Of a DNA stretch of 64,000 bases, positions 40,522 through 49,368 are shown in pieces; the first letter of the stretch is position 1; each line of letters starts with the position of its first letter. The DNA is from CAYPNP01 sp964412195 (lineage in GTDB: Bacteria > Acidobacteriota > JAAYUB01). A model generated the notes under the pieces. That model worked only from the letters and a program-made list of their open reading frames with translations. It was not told the origin of the DNA and made no database searches. The position numbers were made by a program, and so were the translations under genes. Where the stretch lies: the NCBI GenBank assembly GCA_964412195.1, contig CAYPNP010000006.1, positions 143,861-207,860 of the forward strand. Direction: 5' to 3'.

Positions 40522-41264
40522 AGCCCGGAGGGCGCCCTAAAATAACCCCATGCGTGAGCATGGGGCAGGACGCGAGAAGCACGTGTGGCTTGGATTCCTT
40601 CCCCCGAGCCCGCTCTGGGGCGACCTAAATCTCAATCCGGTTCCACCCGCCACAACGCGGCAGGATCAACTGAGGATCCGTGCCGGCGGAGTAGTTCCGC
40701 ATACTCCTCCTGGAACGTCACCCGCCGGTGGTGCTCCGCCTGCCGGGCGATGTAGCGCCGGACCGTCTCCACCTGCGACGGGCTGACCGAAAACGCCCCG
40801 TACCCTGCCTGCCACTGGAACAGCCGCAGTGGGCCTCCTTTTGTTTTGAGCCAGCGGGAGCTGTTGGCTTTCATCCCCTCGAGCACTCGTTCGATGGCAT
40901 GCCGGCGTGACAGGCGAGCCAGGGCATGCAGGTGGTCATCCACCGAGTTGATAAGGAGGGCGGGGCAGTCCAGGTTCTTCAGCACGGTGGCGACATAGGC
41001 GTGGAGTTCGGGACGGATGGCATCGTTCAGAAATGGCAGGCGGTTCTTGGTGCCGAAGACGATGTGCAACCAGACGGCGGCGAAGGAGTGGGACATGGCG
41101 GCCTCCGAAAAGAGTATTTATCCCCTCAAACGGAGAAGTTGCGCCTTGTTCCGATTTTTATGCCGCCCCAGAGCGGGCTCGGGAGAGGAAACCAGGAAAA
41201 TTACCGATGATCGCGCCGCACCCCATGCTCACGCATGGGGTTATTCTAGGGCGCCCTTCGGGCT
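40522..41264. mobile_element. RAYT (REP-associated Y1 transposase) element with inverted ends
   Basis: 743 bp. Left end AGCCCGGAGGGCGCCC followed by TAAAATAACCCC and a ccatgcgtgagcatgg hairpin. The right end in reverse is AGCCCGAAGGGCGCCC, TAGAATAACCCC and the same hairpin. It encloses one transposase gene on the minus strand and shared blocks ccgagcccgctctggggcg and tatgccgcccc. The hairpin ends and gene order match the REP-RAYT-REP arrangement. Confidence 0.85.
40632..41096 (-). CDS. REP-associated tyrosine (Y1/IS200-like) transposase
   Basis: 154 residues, within the usual range for this family. HUH-type single-strand DNA transposase: SHSFAAVWLHIVFGTKNRLP opening, the HUH motif as DDHLHAL (about residues 53-59), and a candidate catalytic Tyr in VETVRRYIARQ (about 114). 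The family cuts and joins single-stranded DNA at hairpin-flanked ends. It sits in the inverted-end element at 40522-41264. All motifs are intact, so it may be active. No adjacent tnpB is seen. Confidence 0.88.
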   Translation of the reverse strand: MSHSFAAVWLHIVFGTKNRLPFLNDAIRPELHAYVATVLKNLDCPALLINSVDDHLHALARLSRRHAIERVLEGMKANSSRWLKTKGGPLRLFQWQAGYGAFSVSPSQVETVRRYIARQAEHHRRVTFQEEYAELLRRHGSSVDPAALWRVEPD

Positions 41265-41420
41265 AATCTGGGGTGTCCGACCTTGATGATCAGGACATTG
41301 TGACAGGGTGGCATACCCTCCCAATAATGAATACTTACGCGCAATTGGTGCCGGGCGTTTGCACACTCCCAAGATCGCAAGACAATTGGCGATGGGCTGG
41401 TGCATCACCCCGAGTTTGAT
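41265..41420. other. Intergenic between RAYT element and M16-like gene
   Basis: No gene or repeat word seen. It is less GC-rich than its surroundings. Confidence 0.3.
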
Positions 41421-41426
41421 TATAAT
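41421..41426 (+). promoter_or_regulatory. -10 element upstream of the M16-like gene
   Basis: A perfect TATAAT in otherwise GC-rich sequence, about 43 nt before the GTG start. No good -35 at 16-18 nt, so confidence is moderate. Confidence 0.45.
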
Positions 41427-41469
41427 GGGCGCCGTGCTTGAACCCACTCTGGAAGCCGGAGGGAAATTC

Positions 41470-42882
41470 GTGACTCACCGCCGCCTCGCTCTCATCCTCC
41501 TGCTCCCGCTCATGGCCTGCCCGTGGATCTGCGCCCAGGCGTCCGTGCCCCTCCCAGCGGCCCCCCCAGCGAATGCGGCCGGCCCCGAGCCCGTCCAGCG
41601 CACGCTGCTCAACGACCTCAACACGATCCTCCTGCCGGCTCAGTCCGGCGGCTTCACGCTCCACCTGGTGATCGCCGACGGCTCGGTCTTCGATCCGCCG
41701 GGCAAGGAGGGCACCGCCCTGCTCACCGGCTACCTGCTGGCCCGCCTCCTCGAGACCAAGATCCAGGAACTCTGGACCGGCCAGCCGGAGTCAGTCGCCC
41801 GGCCGGCCGTCGCCGTCTCCACCGGCCACGACGGCATCCACCTCACCTTCGCCGGCGCCGCCTCGGCGCTGCCGGCCGTGGGGCAGTGTCTGTCCGAGGT
41901 CCTGGTCCGGCCCGAGTTCCAGCCGGACATGTTCCAGAAGGTCAAGGACAAGGTGGCGCTGGAAGACCTGCGGGTGGAGGACCAGCCCGAGACAGTGGCC
42001 CTCCAGGAATGGCTGCACCAGGTCTTCGCCCCCTTCCCGTATGCCGGAACGCCGGCCGGCACGCCCCTCTCGGTGGGCGCCGTCGAGCTGACGGACGTCA
42101 TCCGGTTCGTCCGGCGCAACGTCCTGCCCAACCGGTCGCTCCTGGCTCTCTCCGCGCCGATGACGGCGGCGGAGTTCCGCCGGTTCACCAGCCAGCACTT
42201 CGGCGCCTGGATCAAGGCAGACCCCCTGCCCTACGAGTTCAGTCCGCCGGAGCGGGCGAAGAGCTCCAAATCGCTGCTGGTGGGCCTGCCCCGCGCCGGC
42301 CGGAGCTGCCTCCTGCTCGGCGGGGAGGGCTTCCGCATGAAGCATGACGACTACCTGGCCTCGGTGCTGGCCATGCGGCTGCTGCAGGCCCGGCTGGACC
42401 AGCTGGCCGCCCGCCGGCCGGACTACCGGTTCCAAGCGCACGGCGAGGGGTGGATGCTGGGCGGCTACCTGCTGGTCCAGGCCGTCGGCCCGGCCGATCC
42501 CGACCCGGCCGTCTTCGGCGAGATCCAGCAGGCCATCGCCGACATCGCCGCCGGCCGGTTCTCCCGCGAGGAGTTCGTGCAGCAGCAGCAGGCGCTGGTC
42601 CGGGAGTACGCCGCCCGGCTCGCCCAGCCCGACGAGCGGCTGAAGCTGATCGTGGAGGCCGAGTGGTACCGGCTGGGCACGCGCTACTTCGAAAAGCTGC
42701 CCCAGCGGGTGGAGGACATCATCCGGGAAGACATCCAGTTCGTCGCGGGGGAGAGCCTGGCCCCCGCCCGCGTAAAGGCCGTCGTGGTCTCGCCCCAGCC
42801 GCCCGACGCGGCGCGCCTGCCAACGGCGCTGCAGCCGGCGACCGTCAAAACCTGGGGCCAGGACGCGCCGCCGGCCCAGTGA
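41470..42882 (+). CDS. M16 peptidase-like protein, probably non-catalytic
   Basis: 470 residues from the GTG at 41470 (GGAGGG, 6 nt spacing), which directly begins a signal peptide (RRLALILLLPLMACPWICAQ); the frame extends upstream to 41308 without coding signs. Two halves have the fold pattern of M16 (pitrilysin) proteins: NTILLPAQSGGFTLHLVIADG opening with GKEGTALLTGYLL where active members have the zinc-binding HxxEH. That motif is missing, so zinc catalysis is unlikely. The second half carries the R/Y-type LLGGEGFRMKHDDYLASVLA stretch. Non-catalytic M16 halves usually pair with a catalytic partner; none is encoded nearby. It is first in an operon with a thioesterase and a phosphatase. Confidence 0.75.
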   Translation: MTHRRLALILLLPLMACPWICAQASVPLPAAPPANAAGPEPVQRTLLNDLNTILLPAQSGGFTLHLVIADGSVFDPPGKEGTALLTGYLLARLLETKIQELWTGQPESVARPAVAVSTGHDGIHLTFAGAASALPAVGQCLSEVLVRPEFQPDMFQKVKDKVALEDLRVEDQPETVALQEWLHQVFAPFPYAGTPAGTPLSVGAVELTDVIRFVRRNVLPNRSLLALSAPMTAAEFRRFTSQHFGAWIKADPLPYEFSPPERAKSSKSLLVGLPRAGRSCLLLGGEGFRMKHDDYLASVLAMRLLQARLDQLAARRPDYRFQAHGEGWMLGGYLLVQAVGPADPDPAVFGEIQQAIADIAAGRFSREEFVQQQQALVREYAARLAQPDERLKLIVEAEWYRLGTRYFEKLPQRVEDIIREDIQFVAGESLAPARVKAVVVSPQPPDAARLPTALQPATVKTWGQDAPPAQ

Positions 42883-42902
42883 CAAGCGAGGGAGAACCGC
42901 CC

Positions 42903-43340
42903 ATGCCGCCCCGTCCCGTCGACATCGAGCTGCGGGTCCGCTACGCCGAAACCGACCAGATGGGCGTGGTCCACCACAGCGTCCATTTCGTCTGGTTCGA
43001 GATGGGCCGGACGGAGTACTGCCGCGCGGCGGGCTTCTCCTACGCCGAAATGGAAAAATCCACCGGGATCTTCATCGTGGTGGCGGAGGCCCGCTGCCGC
43101 TACCGGTCGCCCGCCGCGTACGATGACCGGATCCAGGTCCGCACGTGGCCGGCGGAGATCTCCCACCGCATGATCCGCTTCGAGTACGAGGTCCGCCACC
43201 TCGACAGCGGCCGCCTCGTCGCCACCGGCGAGACCTTCCACGTCCCCGTCAATTCGAGCGGCCGCCCCGTCCCGATGCCCCCGGCGCACCTCGCCCAGCT
43301 GCAGGCGTTCGCCGATTCCGGCGCGCCGGCGGGAGGATAG
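42903..43340 (+). CDS. Acyl-CoA thioesterase, YbgC/4HBT family
   Basis: 145 residues, single hotdog domain. Motif RVRYAETDQMGVVHHSVHF has the catalytic Asp (residue 18), and YWFE-like FVWFEMGRTEY follows, as in YbgC and 4-hydroxybenzoyl-CoA thioesterases. GGGAG lies about 9 nt before the ATG. It starts 20 nt after the M16-like gene and ends 3 nt before the phosphatase gene, so it is the middle gene of an operon. YbgC homologues hydrolyse short-chain acyl-CoA and are often linked to the Tol-Pal envelope system; no tol genes are visible here. Confidence 0.9.
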   Translation: MPPRPVDIELRVRYAETDQMGVVHHSVHFVWFEMGRTEYCRAAGFSYAEMEKSTGIFIVVAEARCRYRSPAAYDDRIQVRTWPAEISHRMIRFEYEVRHLDSGRLVATGETFHVPVNSSGRPVPMPPAHLAQLQAFADSGAPAGG

Positions 43341-43343
43341 GCC

Positions 43344-45449
43344 ATGACCTGGCGCATCCCATTGCCCGGAGACACGCGCTTCTACCGGAGCCCCACGTTC
43401 TTCCTGCTCATCGGCGGCATGGTGCTCTACCTGCTGGGCACCCTCGGGGGATTCTTCCGCGAGGACTACTACACCTGGCTGACCACCGCCGGCAAGGTCG
43501 TGCTGGCACTGGCCCTGCTCGGCCTGATCATCCGGCTCGGCCGCTTCATCAAGAACAGGCTCTTCTTCCGCGTCCGCAACCGGATCCTGTTCTTCTACCT
43601 CTTCGCCGGGCTGGTGCCGATCGTCCTGGTGCTGCTGCTGGCCACGCTGGTGGTGGTGATCTTCTTCGGCAACCTCTCCATGTTCATCTACCGGAACGAG
43701 CTGAAGAACCTCAGCTACCGGCTGCACTCCATCAACGCCGCCATGGTGGAGGTCCTCTACAACCACCCCGACCGCATCGAGGACCCGGAATTCGTCTACG
43801 AGAACTTCCGCACCGTCCTGGCCACCCGGGCGCCGGAGCTGCCCGACGTCAACACCCTCTTCTACCGGACCGACGAAAAAGGCATCATGGACTTCGTCAT
43901 GATTGACTCCCCCCTCGACCGGAAGTCCTTCGAGGGGGAGTTCCTGCCGGACTGGCTCCAGCAGCTGCCGTTCTACGGGGTGGTCGTCAAGCACTACAGC
44001 TTGTTCCTGTACAGCCACACCCCGATCCTCATCGACGGGCAGCGCTACTACGTCGACCTGTTCATCCCGTTCCGGAAGCCGCTCTTCAACTACCTCGTCG
44101 CCGTGGACAACCTGCGCTCCTTCGTCACCGTGGCCGACGTCCAGGCGGCCCAAGGCGCCCCCGCCCGGGCCGTCAGCTACTACGCCTTCAGCGATTTCAA
44201 GGGGATCCGCCCGCTGGCGATCCCGCCGGACATGCTCCAGCGGGTGCACGACCTCGTCAACGCGCCCGATTCCAGCTTCTACTCGGTGGACACGGTCGAG
44301 CCGCTCGAGGCCACCGACTGGTTCACCTACGAGACCTCGCCGGCCGGCAGCCGCCAGCTCTGGGTCCACCTGAAGATCCCGCTCTCCACCATCGTGCGGA
44401 ACCTGGTGTCCGCGTCCTCCACCGGCGAGGTCCTGTTCCGGATCCTGATGCTCCTGCTGTACGTCTTCCTGGCCATGGAGGTCGTGTCCATCATCATCGG
44501 GATGCTGATCATCCGGTCGGTGACCCAGTCGGTGCACCAGCTCTCGCGGGGCACCGAGGAGCTGAAGAAGGGCAACCTGAACTTCAAGATCCCGGTCCGG
44601 CACTCGGACGAGCTGGGCGAGCTGTCCCGCTCCTTCAACACCATGACCGCCAGCATCCAGTCGCTGCTCAACGAGGTGGCCGACAAGCAGCGGATCAAGC
44701 GCGAGCTGGAGATCGCCCGCGAGGTCCAGCAGAAGTTCTTCCCGAAGTTCACCCCGCAGCTGCCCGGCATCTCCCTGGCCGGCCGGTGCCTGCCGGCGCG
44801 GGAGGTCAGCGGTGACTTCTTCGACTTCCTGCCGCTGGGCGAGTACGCCCTGGACGTGGTCGTGGGTGACATCAGCGGCAAGGGGATCTCGGCGGCGCTG
44901 CTCATGGCCAGCCTCCAGAGCGCCATCCGCGCCCAACCGCCGCTGGCCCTGGAGCCCCAGCCGGACGGCGGACGGCGGCTGGCCACCCTGATGCACGTCC
45001 TGAACCGGCACCTGTACGTCCTGACGCCGGCGGAGAAGTTTGCCACCCTCTGCTACCTGTCGCTGCAGGCAGACCGCCGGCGGGTGAACTACTGCAACGC
45101 CGGCCACGAGACGCCGGTCCGCATCACCGCCGACGGCGCGGTGGAGCGGCTGTCCGACGGCGGCACCGTCCTGGGCGCCTTCCCGGAGATGAACTACGAC
45201 GTCGGCGAGATGGAACTGAACGAGGGCGACATCCTGGCCGTGTACACCGACGGGCTGGTGGACGCCGTCAGCCGCACCGGCGAGGAGTTCGGTGAGGACC
45301 GCCTGATCGGGCTCCTGCAGGACGTCCGCCGCCAGCGGCCCGACCAGATCCTCGACGCCGTCTTCCAGCGGGTCCAGACCTGGTCCGAGGGCGTCCCGCA
45401 GCACGACGACATCACCCTGGTCATCGCCCGCCAGACGGTTGACCGATGA
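43344..45449 (+). CDS. Membrane SpoIIE/RsbU-type PP2C phosphatase with HAMP domain
   Basis: 701 residues. Shine-Dalgarno GGAGG is inside the end of the thioesterase gene. Membrane spans lie near 19-36, 51-67, 81-109 and 365-391. The region between the last two (about 110-360) is an extracytoplasmic sensor; HAMP at about 392-440 (IRSVTQSVHQLSRGTEELKK) and a coiled coil (ADKQRIKRELEIAREVQQKF) lead to the PP2C domain (about 465-698). Metal-binding motifs are VSGDFFDF (about 488), VGDISGKG, YTDGLVDA and HDDITLVI. RsbU-like phosphatases dephosphorylate anti-sigma antagonists; no such partner is in the window. The stop codon falls in a D-type repeat word. Confidence 0.92.
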   Translation: MTWRIPLPGDTRFYRSPTFFLLIGGMVLYLLGTLGGFFREDYYTWLTTAGKVVLALALLGLIIRLGRFIKNRLFFRVRNRILFFYLFAGLVPIVLVLLLATLVVVIFFGNLSMFIYRNELKNLSYRLHSINAAMVEVLYNHPDRIEDPEFVYENFRTVLATRAPELPDVNTLFYRTDEKGIMDFVMIDSPLDRKSFEGEFLPDWLQQLPFYGVVVKHYSLFLYSHTPILIDGQRYYVDLFIPFRKPLFNYLVAVDNLRSFVTVADVQAAQGAPARAVSYYAFSDFKGIRPLAIPPDMLQRVHDLVNAPDSSFYSVDTVEPLEATDWFTYETSPAGSRQLWVHLKIPLSTIVRNLVSASSTGEVLFRILMLLLYVFLAMEVVSIIIGMLIIRSVTQSVHQLSRGTEELKKGNLNFKIPVRHSDELGELSRSFNTMTASIQSLLNEVADKQRIKRELEIAREVQQKFFPKFTPQLPGISLAGRCLPAREVSGDFFDFLPLGEYALDVVVGDISGKGISAALLMASLQSAIRAQPPLALEPQPDGGRRLATLMHVLNRHLYVLTPAEKFATLCYLSLQADRRRVNYCNAGHETPVRITADGAVERLSDGGTVLGAFPEMNYDVGEMELNEGDILAVYTDGLVDAVSRTGEEFGEDRLIGLLQDVRRQRPDQILDAVFQRVQTWSEGVPQHDDITLVIARQTVDR

Positions 45450-45467
45450 CCGATGACCGGTGACCCA
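45440..45467. repeat. D-type tandem words over a stop codon
   Basis: ttgaccgatgaccgatgacc then ggtgaccc: the phosphatase stop codon TGA (45447-45449) is part of the first repeat unit. Confidence 0.7.
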
Positions 45468-45501
45468 CCGTGCTCATGCTTACTCGATAATAGAACCGTG
45501 C

Positions 45502-45672
45502 CGATCGTACTCGTCGATCGTAATCGTGATCGTAATCGTTATCGATCCAATCATATACACGCAGAGGCGCAGAGTCCGCAGAGCCAATCCCAGACGCGGA
45601 TGAACGCGGATATGAATATGTTGTATCAGCGGAAATCATAACGAATCTGCGTCGATCTGCGTTGAATTCCCA
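45502..45672. repeat. Composite repeat A-B-C
   Basis: tactcgtcgatcgtaatcgt (A), acgcagaggcgcagagtccg (B), gacgcggatgaacgcggat (C, 45594) and the C return arm aatctgcgtcgatctgcgt (about 45646). The order is the exact reverse of C-B-A at 14704-14900 and 54256-54450, i.e. the same composite in opposite orientation. Confidence 0.85.
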
Positions 45673-45680
45673 CTTGGGCT

Positions 45681-45699
45681 GACAGGACTTTCCTGTTCA
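45681..45699. promoter_or_regulatory. Short inverted repeat upstream of tricorn-like copy 3
   Basis: ACAGGA-ctt-TCCTGT (45682-45696), with TGACAGGA on the left as in the 1891-1918 palindrome, but a different spacer (3 rather than 6). Possible operator; weak. Confidence 0.3.
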
Positions 45700-45780
45700 T
45701 CATTGCCTTCGGGTCCAAACAATCCGCCGCGCCCGCCGTATAACCGGCATTACTTGATTTCCAGAAGGAGGCCCTCCCCC

Positions 45781-48700
45781 ATGCAGACGAGAATCCTGAG
45801 ACTCGGCCTGGTCGTCCTGGCCGCGCTGTGGCTCGCCGCGCCGGCTTTCGGTATCTCTGACGCGCGACTCCTGCGGATGCCCGACATCCACGGGAATCGC
45901 ATCGTCTTCAGCTACGCCGGCGACCTGTGGACCGTCGGCACCGAGGGCGGCACCGCCGTCCACCTGACCAGCCACCCCGGCGCCGAGACCTGGCCGCGGT
46001 TCTCCCCGGACGGCCAGTGGATCGCCTTCAGCGGCCAGTACGACGGCAACACCGACGTCTACATCGTGCCGGCCGGCGGCGGCGAGCCCCGGCGGCTGAC
46101 TTACCACCCCGGCGCGGACACCATCGTCGGCTGGACGCCCGACGGCAAGTCGGTGCTATTTTCCTCGGGGCGGCAGAGCTTCTCCCGCTTCGCCCGGATC
46201 TTCATGATCTCCGTCCAGGGCGGCCTGCCGAAACAGCTGCCGCTGCCCACGGGGTACTGGGGCGACTATTCGGGCGACGGGCAGCTCTTCGCCTACACCC
46301 CCCTGCCCAACGCGTTCGACACCTGGCGGCGCTACCGCGGCGGCCTGGCGCCCTACATCTGGATCTTCAATCCCAAGGACGCCTCGGTGAAGAAGGTCCC
46401 GCACACCACCGCCAGCGACACCTTCCCGCACTGGCGCGGCGACGAGGTCCTGTTCCTGTCCGACCGCGACCGGGTCGTGAACCTGTACGCCTACTCGCCC
46501 AAGGGAGACAAGCTCCGCCAGGTCACCCGCTTCACCGGCGTCGACATCAAGACCTACGGCACCGACGGCAAGGAGGTGGTGATCGAGCGGGACGGCTGCC
46601 TGCACCTGCTCAATCCCTCCAGCGGCGAGGCCAAAAAGCTCACCATCGACATCCCGGCTGAGGCGATCAACACCCGGCCGCGCTTCGTCAACGTGGCCAA
46701 CACCATCTTCGACTGGGACATTTCCCCCTCCGGCAAGCGGCTGGTGATGGAAGCCCGGGGCGAGATCCTGACCGTCCCCGCCGAGAAGGGCGACCCGCGC
46801 AACCTGACCAACACCGTGGACGCGGTCGAGCGCGCCCCGGCCTGGTCGCCCGACGGCGAGAAGATCGCCTACTTCGGCGAGCAGGACGGCGAGTACGCCC
46901 TCCAGATCGCCGACCAGAAAGGCTTCGATCGGCCGCGGATCATCCCCTTTGCCAACCCCGGCTACTACTCCGCTATCGTCTGGTCGCCGGACTCGAAGAA
47001 GATCGCCTTCAAGGACAACCGCCTGAACCTCTGGATCCTGGACCTGGCGGCGGAGAAGGCCGAGCCGGTCAAGGTGGACACCAACACCTACTTCAACTTC
47101 TACTCCGACCTCAACCCCAGCTGGTCGCCGGACGGCCAGTGGATCGCCTACGACAAGCTGCTGGACAATTTCCTCCACGCGGTGTTCCTCTACTCGGTGG
47201 CCGATAAAAAGACCTGGCAGATCACCGACGGCCTGAGCGACGCGGTCCTGCCCGTCTTCGACAAGAACGGGAAGTACCTCTACTTCCTGGCCAGCACCAA
47301 CGTGGCCGAGCGGGTGGCCTGGCTGGACATGACCTCCATCATCGCCGACCCGACCAGCAGCATCTACGCTGTGGTGCTCTCCGCCGACGAAGCATCCCCC
47401 TTCAAGCCGGAAAGCGACGAGGAGAAGGCCAAGGAGGCCGAGAAGGCCAAGAATGGCGACAAGCCGAAGGATGACAAGGCCGAGGCCAAGGCCGCCGACG
47501 CCAAGACCGGCGAGAAGGACGCCAAGTCGGACGAGAAGCCCGCCGAGAAGAAGGATGAAAAGGTCACCCGGATCGACATCGACGGCATCGGCCAGCGGAT
47601 CGTGGCGGTCGACGTGCCGGACCGCCCGTACTCCGGGCTGCGCGCCGGCGGCGAGGGCAAGTTCTTCTACCTCGAGCGGAACCCCGCCGGCGAGGGCTTC
47701 CTCCTGCACCGCTACGACGTGGCCAAGCGCAAGGACGACACCCTGCTGACCGGGATCAACGAATTCACGGTCTCGGCCGACGGCAAGAAGCTGGGCTACC
47801 GGCAGAAGGCCGGCTTCTTCATCGTCGACGCCGAGGGCAGCCCCAAGCCGGGCGACGGGCGGCTCAAGACCGACGGGCTGGAGGTCTGGTCCGACCCGGT
47901 CCGGGAGTGGCGCCAGATGCTGTTCGAGGCGTGGCGCATCAACCGCGAATGGTTCTACGACCCCGGCATGCACGGGCAGGACTGGCCGAAGATCTGGGAG
48001 CAGTACGAGGCCTGGCTGCCCTACGTCGCCCACCGCGAGGACCTCAACTACGTCATCGGCATGATGATCGGTGAGCTGGCGGTCGGCCACGCCTACGTCC
48101 GCGGCGGCGAGATGCCCCGCCTGGATTCAGTCCCCGGCGGCCTGCTGGGCGCCGACTACGAGATCGCCGACGGCCGTTACCGGATCGCCAAGATTTACAA
48201 AGGCGAGAACTGGAATCCCGACCTGCGCGCCCCGCTCACGGAGCCCGGCGTGAAGGCCCATGCGGGCGACTACATCCTGGCGGTGAACGGGCGGCCCCTG
48301 TCCGGCGCCGACAACATCCACGCCTTCTTCCTGAAGACCGCCGACAAGCAGGTGCGCCTGAGGCTCAACAGCCAGCCGGCCGACGAGGGCGCCTGGGAGG
48401 TCACGGTGGTGCCGGTCCGCGACGAGACCGCCCTGCGCTACCGCGAGTGGCTGGAGCACAACCGGGAGACGGTGGACAAGCTCTCCGGCGGCAGGCTCGG
48501 CTACGTGTTCCTGCCCAACACCTCCGGCCAGGGCTTCGTCAACTTCAACCGCTACTACTTCGCCCAGCGCGAGAAGGAAGGCATGGTGGTGGACGAGCGG
48601 TTCAACGGCGGCGGGCTCATCGCCGACTACTACATCGACTTCCTGAACCGCCCGCTGACAACCTGGTGGCTGCACCGCTTCGGGAAGAACACCTCCAGCC

Positions 48701-49092
48701 CGTTCGGCTCGGTGTACGGGCCGAAGGTGCTGATCATCAACGAGTGGGCCGGCTCCGGCGGGGACGCCTTCCCGTACCTGTTCCGGCTCAGCGGCAGCGG
48801 CAAGATGGTGGGCAAGCGCACGTGGGGCGGCCTGGTGGGCATCACCGGCTACCCGCCGCTCATGGATGGCGGCATGGTGACCTCGCCCAGCATCAGCATC
48901 GTCAGCAAGGAAGGCAAGTTCGTGGTGGAGAACGAGGGTGTGGCGCCCGACTTCGAGGTGGACATCACCCCGGCCGACTTCATCGCGGGCCGCGACCCGC
49001 AGCTGGAGAAGGCGGTGGCGGTGGCGCTCGAAGAGCTGAAGCTGAATCCCGTGCCGAAGTTCCACCACGACCCGTTCCCTCGGGGGCGGTAG
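45781..49092 (+). CDS. Tricorn-like S41 family peptidase (copy 3)
   Basis: 1103 residues from the ATG at 45781, preceded by AAGGAGG; the frame is open further up but is not coding. Signal peptide (LGLVVLAALWLAAPAFG). Beta-propeller repeats (FSPDGQWIAFSGQYDGNTD, WSPDGEKIAYFGEQDGEY, WSPDGQWIAYDKLLD), a Lys/Glu/Ala-rich linker (about 545-600; KAKEAEKAKNGDKPKDDKAE), a PDZ-like insert (HAGDYILAVNGRPL), and the S41 core with nucleophile Ser in NEWAGSGGDAFPY (about 990) followed by GKRTWGGLVGITG. Like copy 2 it has Gly-His (LAVGHAYVRGG, about 768), not Ser-His. It is closest to copy 2 by eye. Probably exported; an intrinsic terminator follows. Confidence 0.92.
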   Translation: MQTRILRLGLVVLAALWLAAPAFGISDARLLRMPDIHGNRIVFSYAGDLWTVGTEGGTAVHLTSHPGAETWPRFSPDGQWIAFSGQYDGNTDVYIVPAGGGEPRRLTYHPGADTIVGWTPDGKSVLFSSGRQSFSRFARIFMISVQGGLPKQLPLPTGYWGDYSGDGQLFAYTPLPNAFDTWRRYRGGLAPYIWIFNPKDASVKKVPHTTASDTFPHWRGDEVLFLSDRDRVVNLYAYSPKGDKLRQVTRFTGVDIKTYGTDGKEVVIERDGCLHLLNPSSGEAKKLTIDIPAEAINTRPRFVNVANTIFDWDISPSGKRLVMEARGEILTVPAEKGDPRNLTNTVDAVERAPAWSPDGEKIAYFGEQDGEYALQIADQKGFDRPRIIPFANPGYYSAIVWSPDSKKIAFKDNRLNLWILDLAAEKAEPVKVDTNTYFNFYSDLNPSWSPDGQWIAYDKLLDNFLHAVFLYSVADKKTWQITDGLSDAVLPVFDKNGKYLYFLASTNVAERVAWLDMTSIIADPTSSIYAVVLSADEASPFKPESDEEKAKEAEKAKNGDKPKDDKAEAKAADAKTGEKDAKSDEKPAEKKDEKVTRIDIDGIGQRIVAVDVPDRPYSGLRAGGEGKFFYLERNPAGEGFLLHRYDVAKRKDDTLLTGINEFTVSADGKKLGYRQKAGFFIVDAEGSPKPGDGRLKTDGLEVWSDPVREWRQMLFEAWRINREWFYDPGMHGQDWPKIWEQYEAWLPYVAHREDLNYVIGMMIGELAVGHAYVRGGEMPRLDSVPGGLLGADYEIADGRYRIAKIYKGENWNPDLRAPLTEPGVKAHAGDYILAVNGRPLSGADNIHAFFLKTADKQVRLRLNSQPADEGAWEVTVVPVRDETALRYREWLEHNRETVDKLSGGRLGYVFLPNTSGQGFVNFNRYYFAQREKEGMVVDERFNGGGLIADYYIDFLNRPLTTWWLHRFGKNTSSPFGSVYGPKVLIINEWAGSGGDAFPYLFRLSGSGKMVGKRTWGGLVGITGYPPLMDGGMVTSPSISIVSKEGKFVVENEGVAPDFEVDITPADFIAGRDPQLEKAVAVALEELKLNPVPKFHHDPFPRGR

Positions 49093-49105
49093 TTTTTTCA
49101 TCGGG

Positions 49106-49147
49106 CCGATCCGACGGATCGGACGGATCGGACAGATCGGACGGATT
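49106..49147. repeat. I-type tandem words
   Basis: Four tandem units of gatccgacg/gatcggacg-type words (ggatcggacggatcggac), beginning about 14 bp after the tricorn copy 3 stop codon. Confidence 0.75.
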
Positions 49148-49218
49148 CAATCCTGCTTTCGATCGGGGCAGTTTCGAAAATCCGATCGTTTCGTTTCCAT
49201 CACACTCCTCTGACCCAC

Positions 49219-49246
49219 GCCCGGGCCTCCCCCGCCCGGGCTTTTT
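49219..49246 (+). terminator. Intrinsic terminator of tricorn-like copy 3
   Basis: Stem GCCCGGGC (49219-49226), 7-nt loop, GCCCGGGC (49234-49241), followed by TTTTT. A strong rho-independent terminator on the plus strand. Confidence 0.8.
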
Positions 49247-49261
49247 CATTCATTCTAAATA

Positions 49262-49368
49262 ATTTACACGCAGAGACACAGCGGACGCAGAGCTGGGCTT
49301 TGACGCGGATTTACGCGGATTGATCCGCGTGAATCCGCGTTGATCCGTGTCAAAGATTCCGTCTTTCG
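49262..49368. repeat. Composite repeat B-C
   Basis: acacgcagagacacagcgga (B) followed by a C-word hairpin: tttgacgcggatttacgcgg (49299) pairs with the complement ending in tccgtgtcaaa (49355). Fills the gap between convergent genes. Confidence 0.85.

Noticed and set aside
42684..45404. 906-codon minus-strand ORF antisense to the phosphatase gene
   Set aside because: No motifs; the plus frame carries all PP2C motifs.
45681..45699. Second site of the sigma-operon palindrome
   Set aside because: Half-sites are alike but the 3-bp spacer differs from 6 bp, so the same protein is unlikely to bind both.
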